Positions 1-12,362 of a stretch of 64,000 nucleotides of DNA are shown here, piece after piece. A program made the position numbers and the translations under genes. This DNA is from Reticulitermes speratus (taxonomy: Eukaryota; Arthropoda; Insecta; Blattodea; Rhinotermitidae), in the NCBI GenBank assembly GCA_021186555.1, contig JAJKFL010000427.1, forward strand, positions 18,562,505-18,626,504, in the 5' to 3' direction. The first letter of the stretch is position 1, and each line of letters opens with the position of its first letter. The notes under the pieces are model-generated. The model searched no databases, was not told where the DNA came from, and saw nothing but the letters and a program-made list of their open reading frames with translations.

Positions 1-2187
1 CATCTATACTGACTGAGCTATCAGGTTGCCTTTCTCGTTTCGGCTGCCCAATATAACTCTCACTCCTTACTTAGAACACTTCTTAGAAACAAATATTTTC
101 TTGAGCGCTTTCTTACAAGCCATTCTACGCGCTATATATTCTTCCCTCAGAACAAGACAGACCACATTCCACACCCACAAAAATAAATGCCAACATTAGT
201 GTCTTGTATTTCATAAGCGTTTTTGAAGTAGGCGAGGTGGTAATAGTTTTCCAACTGAATAATAACAAATATTTCAGTGGTTGCTGTCCTAACGTCGTCA
301 TGAGGATTAGGCCTCTTTTTAAGTGACGATGCCCTTCCGATTTCAAAACCTGTGAAATATTTAATTACACATACGCTAGTCATGGTGTTACTTGTTGATG
401 TTCTGTGTATACTTAGATACGTCTAGACCACTTATTATCTAGCTTGCTTTGGTACATTCTGCCGTCTCCAACCCTTTTTCGTCATCATAAAAGTGCGCGA
501 TTAAAGGTACCATTAAGAAATTTGAACGTCATAAATCTCCAGGCTAAGTATAAGCAGGTGCAGGGCACTGTAGTCGAAGGTACAACTTAACATAATCTTT
601 ATTTTAGGGGCGAAAGAATTACCACAGCAATAGAAATGATAATTGTCGCCCTTTACGAAAAGGGTTACGCAACTGATTGTATAATTTTCCTACGAGTCCT
701 ATATTAGCAGTGGCTTCTTCTTCTCCTATGAAGGTTATGCTGTATGTGGATCTTTGAACAGTCAAGTCTCCTTTTGTCTGTCTTTTAATTTTCATTCTTA
801 AAATCTGCACAGTCCGCCATTCTATACCACGTATAATTTATCTTTACAGTCTGTCGATTGTTTCGTTTCTTATTTTTCCTCCTCTAAACTTGACCTCAGC
901 TACTGTCCGTCTTCGAACGTTTGCCCAGCACCATATGTCTGCCAGTATCACTGCCGTAACACACGTTAGTAACATTCTGCAGCAGACAGACAGGGCACAA
1001 GGCTTTGGATAGCGTCATGTCTTCGGTACAGCACTTCAAATTATACTGTAGTTCTCTGAACAGAGAGGTCTGGAATTACCCGGACAATGTAAGCCAGAAT
1101 TCTGCCAGTTACCTCGAATACTGTACGACTCATGGAAAAGTGTATTGGACATAAATGTATGTTTAATTTTTGTGTACAAGTTTTTTTCGAAACAATTTTT
1201 TCTCCTACAGATCAGCCGAGAGCGGTTTTGGGCCCAGGTAAAAAAAAAATTCGGGCCAACCCCCCCCCCCCCCCCCCCCCGGCCCCAACCAAGGGCGGAG
1301 CGGCTAAAAATCTTTACATTAAATTGGAAAGACTGACTGTCAGTTGCAGAGTGACTTGGGCTTGGCCTGAAAGGGTTAGTTTGTACAATCGACAAATAAT
1401 GATACTACCGAGTAAGATAAAAACGTATGCAACATATTTGAGCTCCGGGCCCCCTTCCGGACAGCTGGGCCCCAGTCATTTGTTCCGCCTTCCCTCCCCT
1501 CTCGCCGGCACTGCTCTCCGATAGGCTTAAACATTCAACGAATTACGTTTCAGATACACATAGAAAAGCGAACCGGTCTTTATGCAAGGTACTCGTTATT
1601 AAGCGATTCTAACCAAAATATGAGTGTGTCGACAAATGTTAGTACCATTCGTTATAAAGTTTTGTGGAAATCTGTTCAGCCGTTCTAGAATTTTTTACTT
1701 GAGCAACTGACAAATATCTGCTAATCGGGGTCCATTCTGTGGTTTCGAAAGTGGGACCTACACGCAAAACTATGACGGAAACTATCTTCTGTGTATGCTT
1801 GATATTTTGTGTCCATCATGGAAGTAATAAATACTGCGCATGAACACGTGCGCATATGAAAGTGGGAAATTCCTCGCTCAAGAAGAGAAAATACGACCAT
1901 TGGCACCACTGGGACCAGCATTCAAAGCAATTTTAATCGGTGAAGAACCGATGCGTGATGAAGAACGTCAGTGCGAGTTTTGCTGGTATCAGTGCTGTGT
2001 TTGTGATTTATTGTGTTGTTGAAGTTAGTAGGAGCCGCATGACAAAATGCGAGAAAACTGTTATGTAAATGTTTTACGTTACAGGGTCTTGTCAACATGT
2101 TGTGGATATTGTTATATCTACTGCAAAAGTGGGCGTAGCAGAAATTATTTACTATAAGGTTATTACGCAGATAAATTGTCATTAATT
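1..2187. other. Upstream intergenic region, no gene recognised
   Basis: No coding region with a recognisable family is visible. Short open frames here have no conserved motifs. A poly-C tract of about 20 bases lies near 1261-1280, beside GC-rich flanking sequence at 1200-1520 that may be a degenerate repeat. The last few hundred bases before 2188 should contain the promoter and 5' untranslated region of the nucleotide-sugar transporter gene, but no convincing TATA box or initiator can be chosen by eye. Confidence 0.5.
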
Positions 2188-2278
2188 ATGTTTGACAATA
2201 TAAACTGGTCGGAATTATTTCCGACAAAGCTAAGTGCTGTTATATTTGTATCATACATGATTCTCTTCATAAATCAAG
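2188..2278 (+). CDS. Transporter exon 1 (start codon)
   Basis: The ATG at 2188 opens MFDNINWSELFPTKLS followed by the first hydrophobic span, ending in LFINQ. The donor after 2278 reads GTTAGT. The exon ends after the first base of a glycine codon (phase 1). Confidence 0.85.
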
Positions 2279-5200
2279 GTTAGTACACATATGTGGCAAA
2301 TTCACTTTACTGTCCGCTGTTCATAATGCATTAGATTCCAGCATTGTCGCTTGTTTCCCTGTGAAAGTAATATGAACGTAATAATGTAATTAAATGTGAT
2401 GACACGTATAGTGCCTGGTGTTATAATAGTCCCTGTTCTGTACCGAGTAATTGATTAATTAACGTTCTAAAAGTGGCGGCGCTATAGAGCCCATTATGCT
2501 ACTGGATAAAACCAAAAGGACTTTACGACACGTAGAAATAGTTAAACCAAAATGAAATAACGTTGAGCTTGTCTACCATTCTGAACTGCGATTATTTTGC
2601 TCTTATATGGTGTTCATTAGACATTAATTACCAGTAACACCAGATTTGGACAAAAGTTTTCAGTCATCAGTGTTTAGTGAGACTTGTAGGTGGTTTAGAA
2701 ATGTTCACTGTAAGGCTTCAGTCATTTTTGCATAGTAGAGAGTATGTCATGGGGGAGGACATGTGGCATGCGTAGTTGAAGTGAGAAACACACTCAGAAT
2801 TTTAGTTCAGGTGTCTACACTCCTGAATGTCTGAAGGGAAAGGACTAACAAGGGTGGCCTAAGTATAGATGAGGTTGACATTAGAATTTATATTCGAGGA
2901 TAATGGTAAGAAGTTATGGACTGAATTAAACAAGGTGAAGACAGGTCTTGTGGTGAATACAGATTCCATGAATGATGGGGAATTTTTTACAAGCTCAGAA
3001 ATTTCTGATTTTTTATGAATGTGCATCATAGTTATATAGTTTGCATACTTTGGATGTTATCCATCATCTAAATTCCATTTTAGAAGTAATTTGTTTTTTT
3101 TAGAAACAGGTCCTGACTATATTTTTAGGCTGAATTGGGCCAAGTCTGATATGTTCATTCAAAAGAACCGGTCTCAGTTCATTGCAATGTTTTTGGTCTG
3201 TGTAACATTATATTCTGACAAGATGGCTACAAACAGCTGTAAGCTTCTAAAGCACATTTTCATATTTGCATTGTATTGTATGATATTTATGCTATTACAT
3301 GTTCTACATCCTTGTGCTATAAAGAATGTGTGGAATGTAAATAAATTTATATTCTAATTTTAATTATGGGCAGATATTGTAAGCTTTTCAAGAAGAACCC
3401 TGCTTCATTAATTTAGTTAAATAAATAATTTTTTCAGTATGGTATGTAGTTGCCCTCTGTTGCAGGTATATTTGTGACAGCATCACAGAGCTCAGATAGT
3501 GCCTACAGTTACAATACAGTGACTGTAGTTCTGTTAACAGAAGTTGTAAAATTGGTTGTTTCTGTAACACTCTACTGTAAAGAGTAAGTACACAGGGTTT
3601 TAGATAATTTTCTAAAATTTCTGACTCATGAGCAAGGTATTTCAATTGGATGCATCAGAAATAAGTACTTTTGAAATTTGACTGTGTTAATGATTTCACT
3701 GTGCTGCTACCTTTAGCTCAGACTGTTAGTTGTGGTTGTCTTGATCTCAGGAACCTACAGCAGGCTACTACTGTTTCATATATGGAAAGTCCCAAGTTGA
3801 GAATTCAGCTTACAAGATAGACATTGTGACTAAGGTCTTTAGATGCTTTCCTCATTCCCGTCACTCTGTATGAAAGATAGTATCTTAAAAGAGGTGACAA
3901 CCACTTCTTTCCACATTATTTACAATCTCATACTCACTTATTATTCTACCATTCAACACTGTATAACTTGGACAGTTAATAAAGTGCTGTGAAATAAATA
4001 ATTGATTAATTTTGTTTCTGTGAATGTGTGTGATATTAATTTGTATTTTGAATGCTAAGTCTGCAACTTATTTTTCTTACAGTTACACTGTGTCATCTTT
4101 AATAAAGGAGGTACAAATTAACTCTCGTGGTAAGTACATTTTCTTGTTTTGGAAATAATGTACCAGATATGTATCAATGTTAAAGTTAGTCTACCATTAA
4201 TCAAATTGTGAAATTGATTGAGATAGTTAATCACCATATTCCCTTCATTGCAGCCAAAGTTGCTGCTCCGAGGTTGTTTGGTTTGTATGTATGGATAAGT
4301 ACCTTACGCTGTGTTTTAACTTAGTTGCATCCACAAGCATCCCTCTGTGCCCTGTGTTTTATATGTGTATTCATTGCCTTCCACTCTTTACAATCACTGC
4401 ATGACAGATGAAGATGGAAATTTCTGAAACATTCTGTATGTTTTCTTAGCCGAAGTTGTCCACTGGGAATGGGATCTGAATTTTCATTTAAACAGATTTC
4501 ACTGTGTATAAACAACATTTTATGACACTCTTTTCCTTTTTGACAGTTATGGTGCTGTACTTTGTTCCTGCTTTCCTCTACTGCTTGTATAACAACTTGG
4601 CTTTTGTCAACCTGTCCGCATTCGACCCAACAACTTACTACTTGCTGCTGCAGTTCAGGGTTGTGGTCACTGGGATTATATTTCAAGTGAGTTGTTAATT
4701 GGTGCTCTTTTCAGGCTTCTGCTGTGGTGTAGTTTGTTTTTGGCTGTTGTGTGACGTAGGTTGGTAGTTTGTTACCAATGTTTTGGGACAAGGTAAGGTA
4801 TCGGTTACATCTTCAAGGGTCAAGATGGGACTGATATGTTGTCCCAAAATGTTGGCAACCAGCTACCAACCTACGGCATGCAGTATCTCAGATGAGCGAA
4901 GACCTAGAGGCCACTAGTTTGGATGCATTGTTACTCTCAAGTGTTTTAAATATTTTTGTTTCTATGATCTTCCCCAGTCGTCATGTTTTGTTGTTATACA
5001 TCATGATGTTGTGTAGTCTGTTGTGTCAGTAACGGTGTTGAACATAGCTACCCACACAACAGACAGGTGATATATAAATAATATTTTTGGCTGGTTGCAG
5101 TCTTCATCAGTGGCAGGTTTTTAAGCTTTCCAATGTTCATCACAGAGGTTGCCTTCCAAAGGTGATTTATGCATATTTGTGCATACTTCACATCTAATTT

Positions 5201-8200
5201 ATCTGAACAAATAATTGATGTCTAGTTGTCACCCATTGGTGCCACATTTTGATTTAAGTGTCTTAATAGTCAAAGCTTTTCCTGTCCCTTTAAGATGTTG
5301 TGTGGCAGTACCACTACAGTTGGTAGCTCTTGTGTGTAAATAATTATGTAATTCTGGAGTAGAGTAGAAATTGTTCATGTAAAGTTCATGGCCAAACTTT
5401 CTGTTCTGCTACTGGGACTTTAAATTGTCACATGTGCAGCTCTCATCATCTGTACTGCAATTAGGCTGTCCTTTTCCAAGTACACCAAGGCATTGTTTTA
5501 CGCCCTAGTTGTGTTCCTGAAAAAGTGAGTGTAAATCAAGTAAGATTCCCATAAGAAAAGAAGACTTAAATAAATGCAAATAAACTAGCCAAAGGGCGTT
5601 AAACTGAAAATGATAGAGCACAAATTAAGAAGTGGTGTAAATTGAAAAGGGGCTTGAAAGCAAATAGACGTAAAGCTAAGGGGTGTAAAACAAGACCTGG
5701 GTGTATGTGCTTATATCATGAGTGCAGCCAGTCATGTTGCGCTTGTTTTAAATCTTCATAATGAAGTGTTCATGTTTCTCAGGATGTATTGCCTGAAAAT
5801 AACTTACACTTTGAAGAACACAGTAACTTTTTCCACAGCTAAATGCTGCATGAACTTCATGTTAGTGTGATTTTAGGCAACTTTCTTGTTTAGATTTTTT
5901 TTTTACTGAAAGGAGGAATGCATGAATCCTAGGCACCTGTTTGCCTGGGCAACTAAATTTTGTGTGGAGGGGGCCAGATATTTTCATCAGAATTGTGTTT
6001 TGTTTCCTTACATACATAAATGTATATCAGTTCACATGCAGTGAGCAGAAAACATCAGATAAGAGTGACGTTCACAGGTTGCTGCAGAATTGTGGGTCCT
6101 CAGCTTCTGTCACGCTTCTGGCACCCAGAATTTGGAGGCGGCTCCTAGATTTGCTTTTGATTTGCGGATGTAGAATCTAAATTGTGATGCAATTGTCTGT
6201 CTTGGTGGGGAGAATATGACTTGGAAGTGGCTAAAATGAATGGTAGTGATTGAATTACATGCTTTTCATTGAAAATTAAAGGCTATTTAATCAAAGGTGT
6301 AACAAAATGAGCCTCAAATTTCCACTTACACAACAGCTTTTGGGAATGCACCTATCATATAAGCTGCAGAACACTGTGCACTGTATCAGGTCTGTATATT
6401 GTCAGTAAGCTGTGTGTACTGTTTATGTGTTGCAGATCATTTTTAGAAAGAAGCTGAGTTCTAAACAGTGGCTGTCACTAATTCTTCTAACTGCAGGCTG
6501 TATGATTAAACAGATAGACCCTACGGTAACAGGCAGTGCCAAGAGTTCAGCCACAGTAGCAACACCAAAATCAGATAGCGGCTTTCATCTCAGCATAAAT
6601 TTGGTGTTTATTCTTGTACAGGTATGTTTCATTGTATCATATTTCTAGTAGACTGGTGCTTAGGCAAGTTTTTTGCTGAGAAGTTAATTTTTCCATTGCC
6701 AATCATAATTCTGTCAATGTGGCTTATCTCTTTATTTATCAGGCACTGGAGAAGTAGGTCTGTTTGCGGACACAGTTTCAAGGAACTCAGGTTTTATCTG
6801 TCTGTTATCACGTATTATCATTTTGATGTAGAATAAACATGATATGGTTGCTTTCCGTATCATTGTCACAATGTATAGTGTCTGAAAGAAGGAATAACCC
6901 TCACTAAAGTCTGCTGATGTAATTAAAAAAAATGTTAATGAGGATTTCAATTCTATCCACAAACTGTGTTGCAATTTTTATACATTACTTCAACAGCCCT
7001 GGCTACCATGTATACTGGCAAGAGTAAATATCATAATAAAGTCAGGTGTTCTGTGTTAGTCACGCAGTAAGAAACAGAACACATTTTTATATAAACCAGT
7101 AGTGCACATGGTAACCAGTTTATGGGATAGTAACTGCCATAGTTTTGATGTAAGAGACAGTGTGTCCAGTTTTCCTTGTGTGGAGGAATTTGTGCATATC
7201 TTAGTGTTTTACATTTGTTTAATTATATGACATTAATCAGGTGTTGGGATCAGCAGTTCTGAATTAATATATTTAATTTGTGTTTGCTGCTGCAAAACAT
7301 GGCAGCCCAATTGTTCTGAGGTCTTGGGTGTGCTCACACAGAACAAAGTTTGCATACTTGGTATGATTATGAAGATGTTTAAAATAACCACCATTTTGTA
7401 GGAACAGGAATAGCATCATCATTACAGCGACTAGGCTGTGGTTTGATTCCCAGCATATGCAAGAGTTTTTCCTTTTCTTCACTACTTTCATGCTGTTTCT
7501 AGGGCCCACCCAGCTGCCTATTTAGTGTTTCCTAGGGCCTCTTTTTCCTCAGGGGTAAAGTGGCTGAAGCATGAAACTGGCCACTCAACTCTATGTAGTG
7601 CCAGAGCTAAGAATGATTGGAGCTATACCTTCAGTCCCCCATGTACTGCTTATGACTTGTAGCATACAAGGTCAACTCTACCCTTTGTGCACTGAATCTA
7701 GACAATGCAATTTTGAAGCAGACTTGTTTGTTATACATTGGCTTGATGTAACAGGAGCTGCATCCATCTCTTCCACCTGAGTGCATGCTCACAAAAATCT
7801 CACTGCAGCTAGAATGCTGTCTGTGGATGCATTGAAGTCACCATGCATGGTTGGTGGTTAGTGATGCAGTTGAGTTACCTCAGGTTTGTCAACTTGTGCT
7901 GTTCAGGTGACATTGTGAATTTGTCAACTGGGTTCTTGCCTTGCTTTTTTACTACATGAATATTTTATATTAAAAAATAAAAATGGTATGTGGTCAAAGC
8001 AGAGGGAGAAGGAAGGAGGAAAAAGTTAAAGTTTGACACACTCAGAGTAGAGACTTATGGTACAGTGAAACCTCTATCCATCGTTTTTCAGGGGGGGGGG
8101 GGGGGGGGGGGGGTTGGAAAACAAAAACGATAGTACCGGGAAACCATTAAAAATTATAGATAAGAACGATTTAATGATTATTATTACTTCTTGCTGAGAA

Positions 8201-11200
8201 AATCTTTCATTGACGTTTGTTTTGTGCAAACTTTACTCCTCAATTCAAAGTACGATTTTTCAAGGCCTAGAACACTTTCACGATCACTGTCACTCGTGCT
8301 GTGCGCATAAAAGAAAGATTTTACTTTCATCAGCGCTTCATGCGTCTCAGCAAAGCTCTCCTCCTTCTTCTTCCCCCTCCACACTCCCGGACGCCACGTG
8401 GCTCACGCACAGCTCCTGCACTGTTTCTACACCACAGGTTGCCACGTGACTGTCCACAGAGACGTTGCCCTCGAATTTATCTTTGTTCGTGCCACTGAAC
8501 TTTTCCCAGTCTTGGCGGAAATCGTTGTCATCGTTGGTCAATACGACGTCACTATCGCCTGAAGATTGTCCCTGCACGTAACCAGCTTTGCGAAAACAAT
8601 TTTCGATTGTCTGCTGGGTTACTTGTTGCAAGGCTGCCACAGTGTAGTGCAAAGCTTCCAACACGTTTATCTTCTTTTTCGTATCTTTGCCTGCATCCAT
8701 TAAGCAAACAGCTGTTTGCACGAGGCATTTTCTATAAAGCTGCTTATAACATTTTATTACCCCTAAATCAAGGGGCTGGAGCACACTTGTACAATTTGCC
8801 GGGTACCGTATGACTTTTACATTTCTTAGAAACGATATATCCTTTGGATGTGCGGCACAATTGTCCACAAAGAGGAAAATGTTCCTGTTTTGCGCACCCA
8901 TACTTGTGTCTAATGAACGCAGAAATGAAGAAAAAATGTCTGTGGTCATCCGCGCTTTATTGTTCGCGTGGTACTTGATGGGTAATTTTTTTACATTCTT
9001 GAAACATCGCGGGTTCGGAGATTTTCCGATAACAATCGGCACTTGTTTGTCACTTTCATCACTGTTAACACAAAGTCCACGGATTTCAAAATAAATAACA
9101 GGAATAAAATATAATGAAGTAATAAAAACAAGAATAACAAAAATAAATTATTATAGGAAAAGGATAATAAACGATGGAAATGGTTAAACCAGAACCACTT
9201 GCAATGAAGTAAAGCTCCGCAACAGTGTTGCCAAGTCTTCATCTAGTCCAAAGAAAAAGATGGAGAGCAAAGAGTACGGAATGCACTTCCATACTTTTTG
9301 ATGGAGCCAATCCAGGAGGCACTAAGAAAGCAATACACGCATGTGCAGCGCACTAAACCATCGCTTCAAATTTAAAAAAACTATCAATGCGGGAAAATGT
9401 TGCGTAAGGACCGTGATTTTTCAACGCTTGATGCGGGAAAACGACAGTTCGAGGAACGATGGAGGCGGGAAAAATAGTGTTATTTATATGGGGCTAATTT
9501 CGGGACCAAATAAGGCAGACGATACATGCGGGAAAACGACGGTAACGGGAACGATGAATAGAGGTTTCACTGTATATACAGAAGAGAAAAAAATAAAGGA
9601 GATCAATTTGTAATATATATAAACGTATTCAGAGTTACAGGAGTGTTTGTAAGTGATTTAAAAATGATTCTGATGAAAGAAGGAAACAGTGGGGCAGGAA
9701 AATAATTTGCCACACCCAACAGGAACCATCTGAAGAATAATACAAACACAGACTTTGACTTTTTTTTTTAATGTACTGTGGGAGGTTCAGTTTGTGAGTT
9801 TGATAACACAGGCTGCTTCCAATGTGAAAGTCAGTACATTTGTTGCTGAAAACCAAAATAAATTATGAATAGACGTGGGACATAAACATGCATGGGGAGA
9901 GACAAGAAATACTAAATTTTAGTTGGACAGTATGAAGGGAGGATTAAGTTGGGAGATGAGTGTGTAGGCTGGACAATAATATTAAAAAGGATCTTGAATG
10001 CAAGAGAATGAGTTTCATGTATTTGATACAAAATGTGTGCCTTTGGGTTCTGTAGGTGATGGGGAATTTCTTGATCGACCAAGTGACTTGTCAGTTTTGC
10101 AAGACGAAGTTTCTTTGTGTGAAAAATATTGAGAGATTTAGATTTGCAGAGGATGTCTGGAGAAAATGGGAACCTTCTGATTGGACAGAATAACATTGTG
10201 AAATTGGGCTGAATTGCTTTGGGATTAGCCGAATGGATACTCGTTAATTTAGATATATGAGACCTCCACTGCTTCAGGTGTTACAGTAGTTTTGAGTAGT
10301 TTGTAGAGAATATCTGGAACTGAATGGTTGCAAGCATTGTATGAATTGAAACTGCTGTTCATTTGTTGATGAATGTGATTTTTATTTGTTACTGTCATGT
10401 TGATTTTTGCTATTATTTTCAAAGAGTTTGTTACGTGTCTTTATATTATGGTTTTGTTCTGCATTCTTGTAATAATACATTGACATAGGCCTACATATTT
10501 AATGAGAATTGAGGTTCTCACAGCACTGAGGATTCAGATTACTGTCTTCTGGGGTGTGACACTGTGTAGTTTGGTAGACAGGTACCAGCATTTCAGAGGG
10601 ACTGTTCTGTCCTCGAGATGGAGTCAGTGGGTTCATCCAAACTTTGGTATCTGTCAGATTAGACAGCATCACACACCATTAAACTGTAGTCTTAAGATAT
10701 ACAGTAAAACCGTGATTTAATGTTTCCGGATTTAGTGATGATTTTTTCATGTCCTGACAGTAGCTCCATATATAATTGAAAACCTCCATTTAGTGAAATA
10801 TATTCTAATCCCCCAGCAATTCATTAAATAGGGGTTTTACTGTAATTAATTTTCTCAGCTGTTAGACAAACCTTTTACTTGGTTCAAACCATATGGTGTC
10901 ACAGTGTCATTGCTATGACCTTTGCACTGTGAAAACAGAAGATGCTTGATTGCTGTTTGGCTGCCTTCTTATCATCCAGGTCTCAATCCTGTAAGCTGAT
11001 AGCAGTGGAAAAGATTGCATTGCAGAATGATTCAATCTTTACTTTGTCAATTTGGTCGGTCAGAATTGAAATGTAATTCTTTAGACAGAAATTAGCAGAA
11101 TATACATTGCAATACAGAGAAATGCAGGGACATATACATGGGCTGTTTGATATCGTCTGAGGGTATGTTTTACGTGGGTGATAGATGAGATCCATACACA

Positions 11201-12362
11201 GTTTCAGCTGGAAAACCTGAAGGAAAAAGACCATGTGGAAGTGTATTTAATTGGGAGGATATGAGGTTGTGGACCCAGTTTGTCAGGCTCATGGTAGGAA
11301 CCATATGTAGGTTCTTATGAATTTCAGTTTCCATATAATGGGAAATTTCTTTACTGGCTTAGTAACTATTGGCTAAGTTGTATGTAATGCTGTTAAGAAG
11401 TGTTTGCTGCTTCAAGGTTACTGGACTCTTCAATTCCAGAAAGTAAAATATATCGTCTGGAATTCTTGTTTATTTTGTTCATGGATCTTGTTTATACCAG
11501 TAACACTGGAGTGGAATCTGAAGTTTGACATCAGTAATGCTGAAATATGTCACTGGACTTCATGAAATTCCATCCATCTTTCTTCCTCCAATCCATTTTC
11601 TTAACATCCATGCAGATATTATCCTACTTTCACGTCCGTCTTCAACTGGAAAATTTTCAGCAGATTTCCCCACAAGAATTTGGTGTGAACTTCTTATTTC
11701 CCATATTATAAACTCCTAACTTTCACATTCCCAACAATGTTAGGTGATTTGTAAAAATCACAGTATTCCTCATTATGTAACTTCCTAAATTGTCTTTACA
11801 CTTTGTCCCTCTTGCACCCAACTATTTTCTGAGCAACTTTGTAGCCAATGTATTTACTGCATTTCTGTTTTGTTTGCAGACATTATGTTCATGCTTTGCT
11901 GGAGTATATAATGAGTACCTACTGAAAGGAGAAGGTGCAGGGGTTAACATATATATTCAAAATGTCTTCATGTATGTGGACTCAATTGTGTGTAATGCTG
12001 GAATACTGCTTTGTCAGCGTAATCTTTTAGGAGCATTTACTCTGGACTCTTTAGCATCTGTATTCCAGTTCAAAGTCATCATCATCATGTTTAACAATGC
12101 TGCTATTGGCATTATAACCAGTTTCTTCCTAAAGAACTTGAACTCCATCTTGAAAACATTTGCAAGTGCTCTTGAATTAATGTTCACTGCCATCTTGTGT
12201 TGGCTTCTGTTTGGAATTCCTATTTATATTAATACACTTCTAGCAATTTCTGTTGTATCGTATGCTGTTTTCTTATACTCTCAGAATCCAGTGGTTAATG
12301 AAGCTAAGCGTATACCAGAAAGAGAAAAATTTTTAAATGATGAAGGAACTGAGGAAGTCTGA
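2188..12362 (+). CDS. Nucleotide-sugar transporter, SLC35A / UDP-galactose transporter senju-like (six exons)
   Basis: Joined exons 2188-2278, 3466-3583, 4083-4129, 4547-4686, 6436-6621 and 11880-12362 give 1065 bp, or 354 residues plus stop. All introns are GT-AG and phases match at every junction. The product is a multi-span membrane protein of the nucleotide-sugar transporter family, expected to exchange UDP-sugar for UMP across the Golgi membrane. Diagnostic stretches are NWSELFPTKLS at the N-terminus, FVPAFLYCLYNNLAFVN and FDPTTYYLLLQFRVVVTG in the middle, and GVYNEYLLKG, NLNSILKTFASALE and a short hydrophilic tail after YSQNPV. The start is chosen because it opens directly into the conserved N-terminus. 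The closest named insect family I recognise is senju, a Golgi UDP-galactose transporter; substrate is inferred from family only. The last intron (6622-11879) carries a Tigger element and a small MITE. Confidence 0.86.
3466..3583 (+). CDS. Transporter exon 2
   Basis: The acceptor TGTTGCAG ends at 3465. The exon encodes GIFVTASQSSDSAYSYNT and TVVLLTEVVKLVVSVTLYCK. The donor is GTAAGT at 3584. It enters in phase 1 and leaves in phase 2. The T-V-V-L-x-T-E-x-x-K motif is typical of SLC35A transporters. Confidence 0.85.
4083..4129 (+). CDS. Transporter exon 3
   Basis: The acceptor TTTTTCTTACAG ends at 4082 and the donor GTAAGT starts at 4130. The exon encodes DYTVSSLIKEVQINSR, a cytosolic linker, and leaves in phase 1, which fits exon 5 at 4547 directly. 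Confidence 0.8.
4254..4280 (+). other. Possible 27-bp microexon, probably not used
   Basis: A CAG acceptor ends at 4253 and a weak donor (GTTTGT) follows 4280. The 27 bases are phase-compatible with both neighbours and would insert nine residues (AKVAAPRLF). Skipping it gives NSRVMVLYFVPAFLYC, which matches the usual family spacing better, so it is left out of the main model. Confidence 0.25.
4547..4686 (+). CDS. Transporter exon 4, most conserved core
   Basis: The acceptor TTTTTGACAG ends at 4546 and the donor GTGAGT starts at 4687. The exon encodes the family hallmark PAFLYCLYNNLAFVNLS and DPTTYYLLLQFRVVVTG and leaves in phase 0. Confidence 0.9.
4755..4875. repeat. Small inverted-repeat element in transporter intron
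   Basis: Terminal arms CGTAGGTTGGTAG and CTACCAACCTACG bound about 120 bp with a second nested inverted repeat (TTTTGGGACA / TGTCCCAAAA). The middle retains the AAGATGGGAC...GTCCC layout of the hammerhead-like family described at 30273-30502, but the conserved CTGA and GAAA bases are mutated. It is a decayed relative. Confidence 0.6.
6436..6621 (+). CDS. Transporter exon 5
   Basis: The acceptor GTGTTGCAG ends at 6435 and the donor GTATGT starts at 6622. It encodes IIFRKKLSSKQWLSLILLT and GCMIKQID, then a polar serine/threonine loop and the start of another hydrophobic span. It is 62 codons, phase 0 at both ends. Confidence 0.88.
8063..9572 (-). mobile_element. Tigger/pogo-type DNA transposon, internally deleted, TIRs intact
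   Basis: The ends are inverted copies of CAGTGAAACCTCTAT followed by (C/T)CATCG, each flanked by TA, the pogo/Tigger target duplication. Inside, the minus strand encodes the C-terminal half of a DDE transposase. A run of about 20 G follows the left TIR, and GGGAAAACGAC-like subterminal repeats occur near the right end. At 1510 bp it lacks the N-terminal DNA-binding region, so it is non-autonomous. It sits in the last intron of the transporter gene, antisense to it. Confidence 0.88.
8184..9042 (-). pseudogene. Tigger transposase, 5'-truncated and frameshifted
   Basis: The minus-strand frame 9042-8347 reads IGKSPNPRCFKNVKKLPIKY, then LFVDNCAAHP and RYPANCTSVLQPLDLGVIK, the second and third catalytic blocks of pogo/Tigger DDE domains (TIGD-like). 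The N-terminal CENP-B-like helix-turn-helix and the first catalytic aspartate are missing. A frameshift near 8350-8384 moves the C-terminal tail (SFAETHEALMKVKSFFYAHS to the end at 8184) into another frame. Not functional as it stands. Confidence 0.85.
10702..10842. mobile_element. Pogo/Tigger-like MITE, 141 bp
   Basis: CAGTAAAACC at the left and GGTTTTACTG at the right form terminal inverted repeats, followed by related TTTAATG / CATTAAAT subterminal sequence. TA flanks both ends. There is no coding capacity. The TIR resembles that of the Tigger element at 8063-9572 without being identical. Confidence 0.75.
11880..12362 (+). CDS. Transporter exon 6 (stop codon)
   Basis: The acceptor TTTTGTTTGCAG ends at 11879. 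The exon encodes SCFAGVYNEYLLKGEGAG, IYIQNVFMYVDSIVCNAG, then four or so hydrophobic spans including LNSILKTFASALELMF, and ends EREKFLNDEGTEEV before TGA at 12360. It is the longest exon, phase 0 at entry. Confidence 0.9.
   Translation, partial: TLCSCFAGVYNEYLLKGEGAGVNIYIQNVFMYVDSIVCNAGILLCQRNLLGAFTLDSLASVFQFKVIIIMFNNAAIGIITSFFLKNLNSILKTFASALELMFTAILCWLLFGIPIYINTLLAISVVSYAVFLYSQNPVVNEAKRIPEREKFLNDEGTEEV

Noticed and set aside
1132-1524. 130-codon frame across a poly-C tract
   Set aside because: Its composition is driven by the C run (polyproline); no motif, and the same region is open in several frames.
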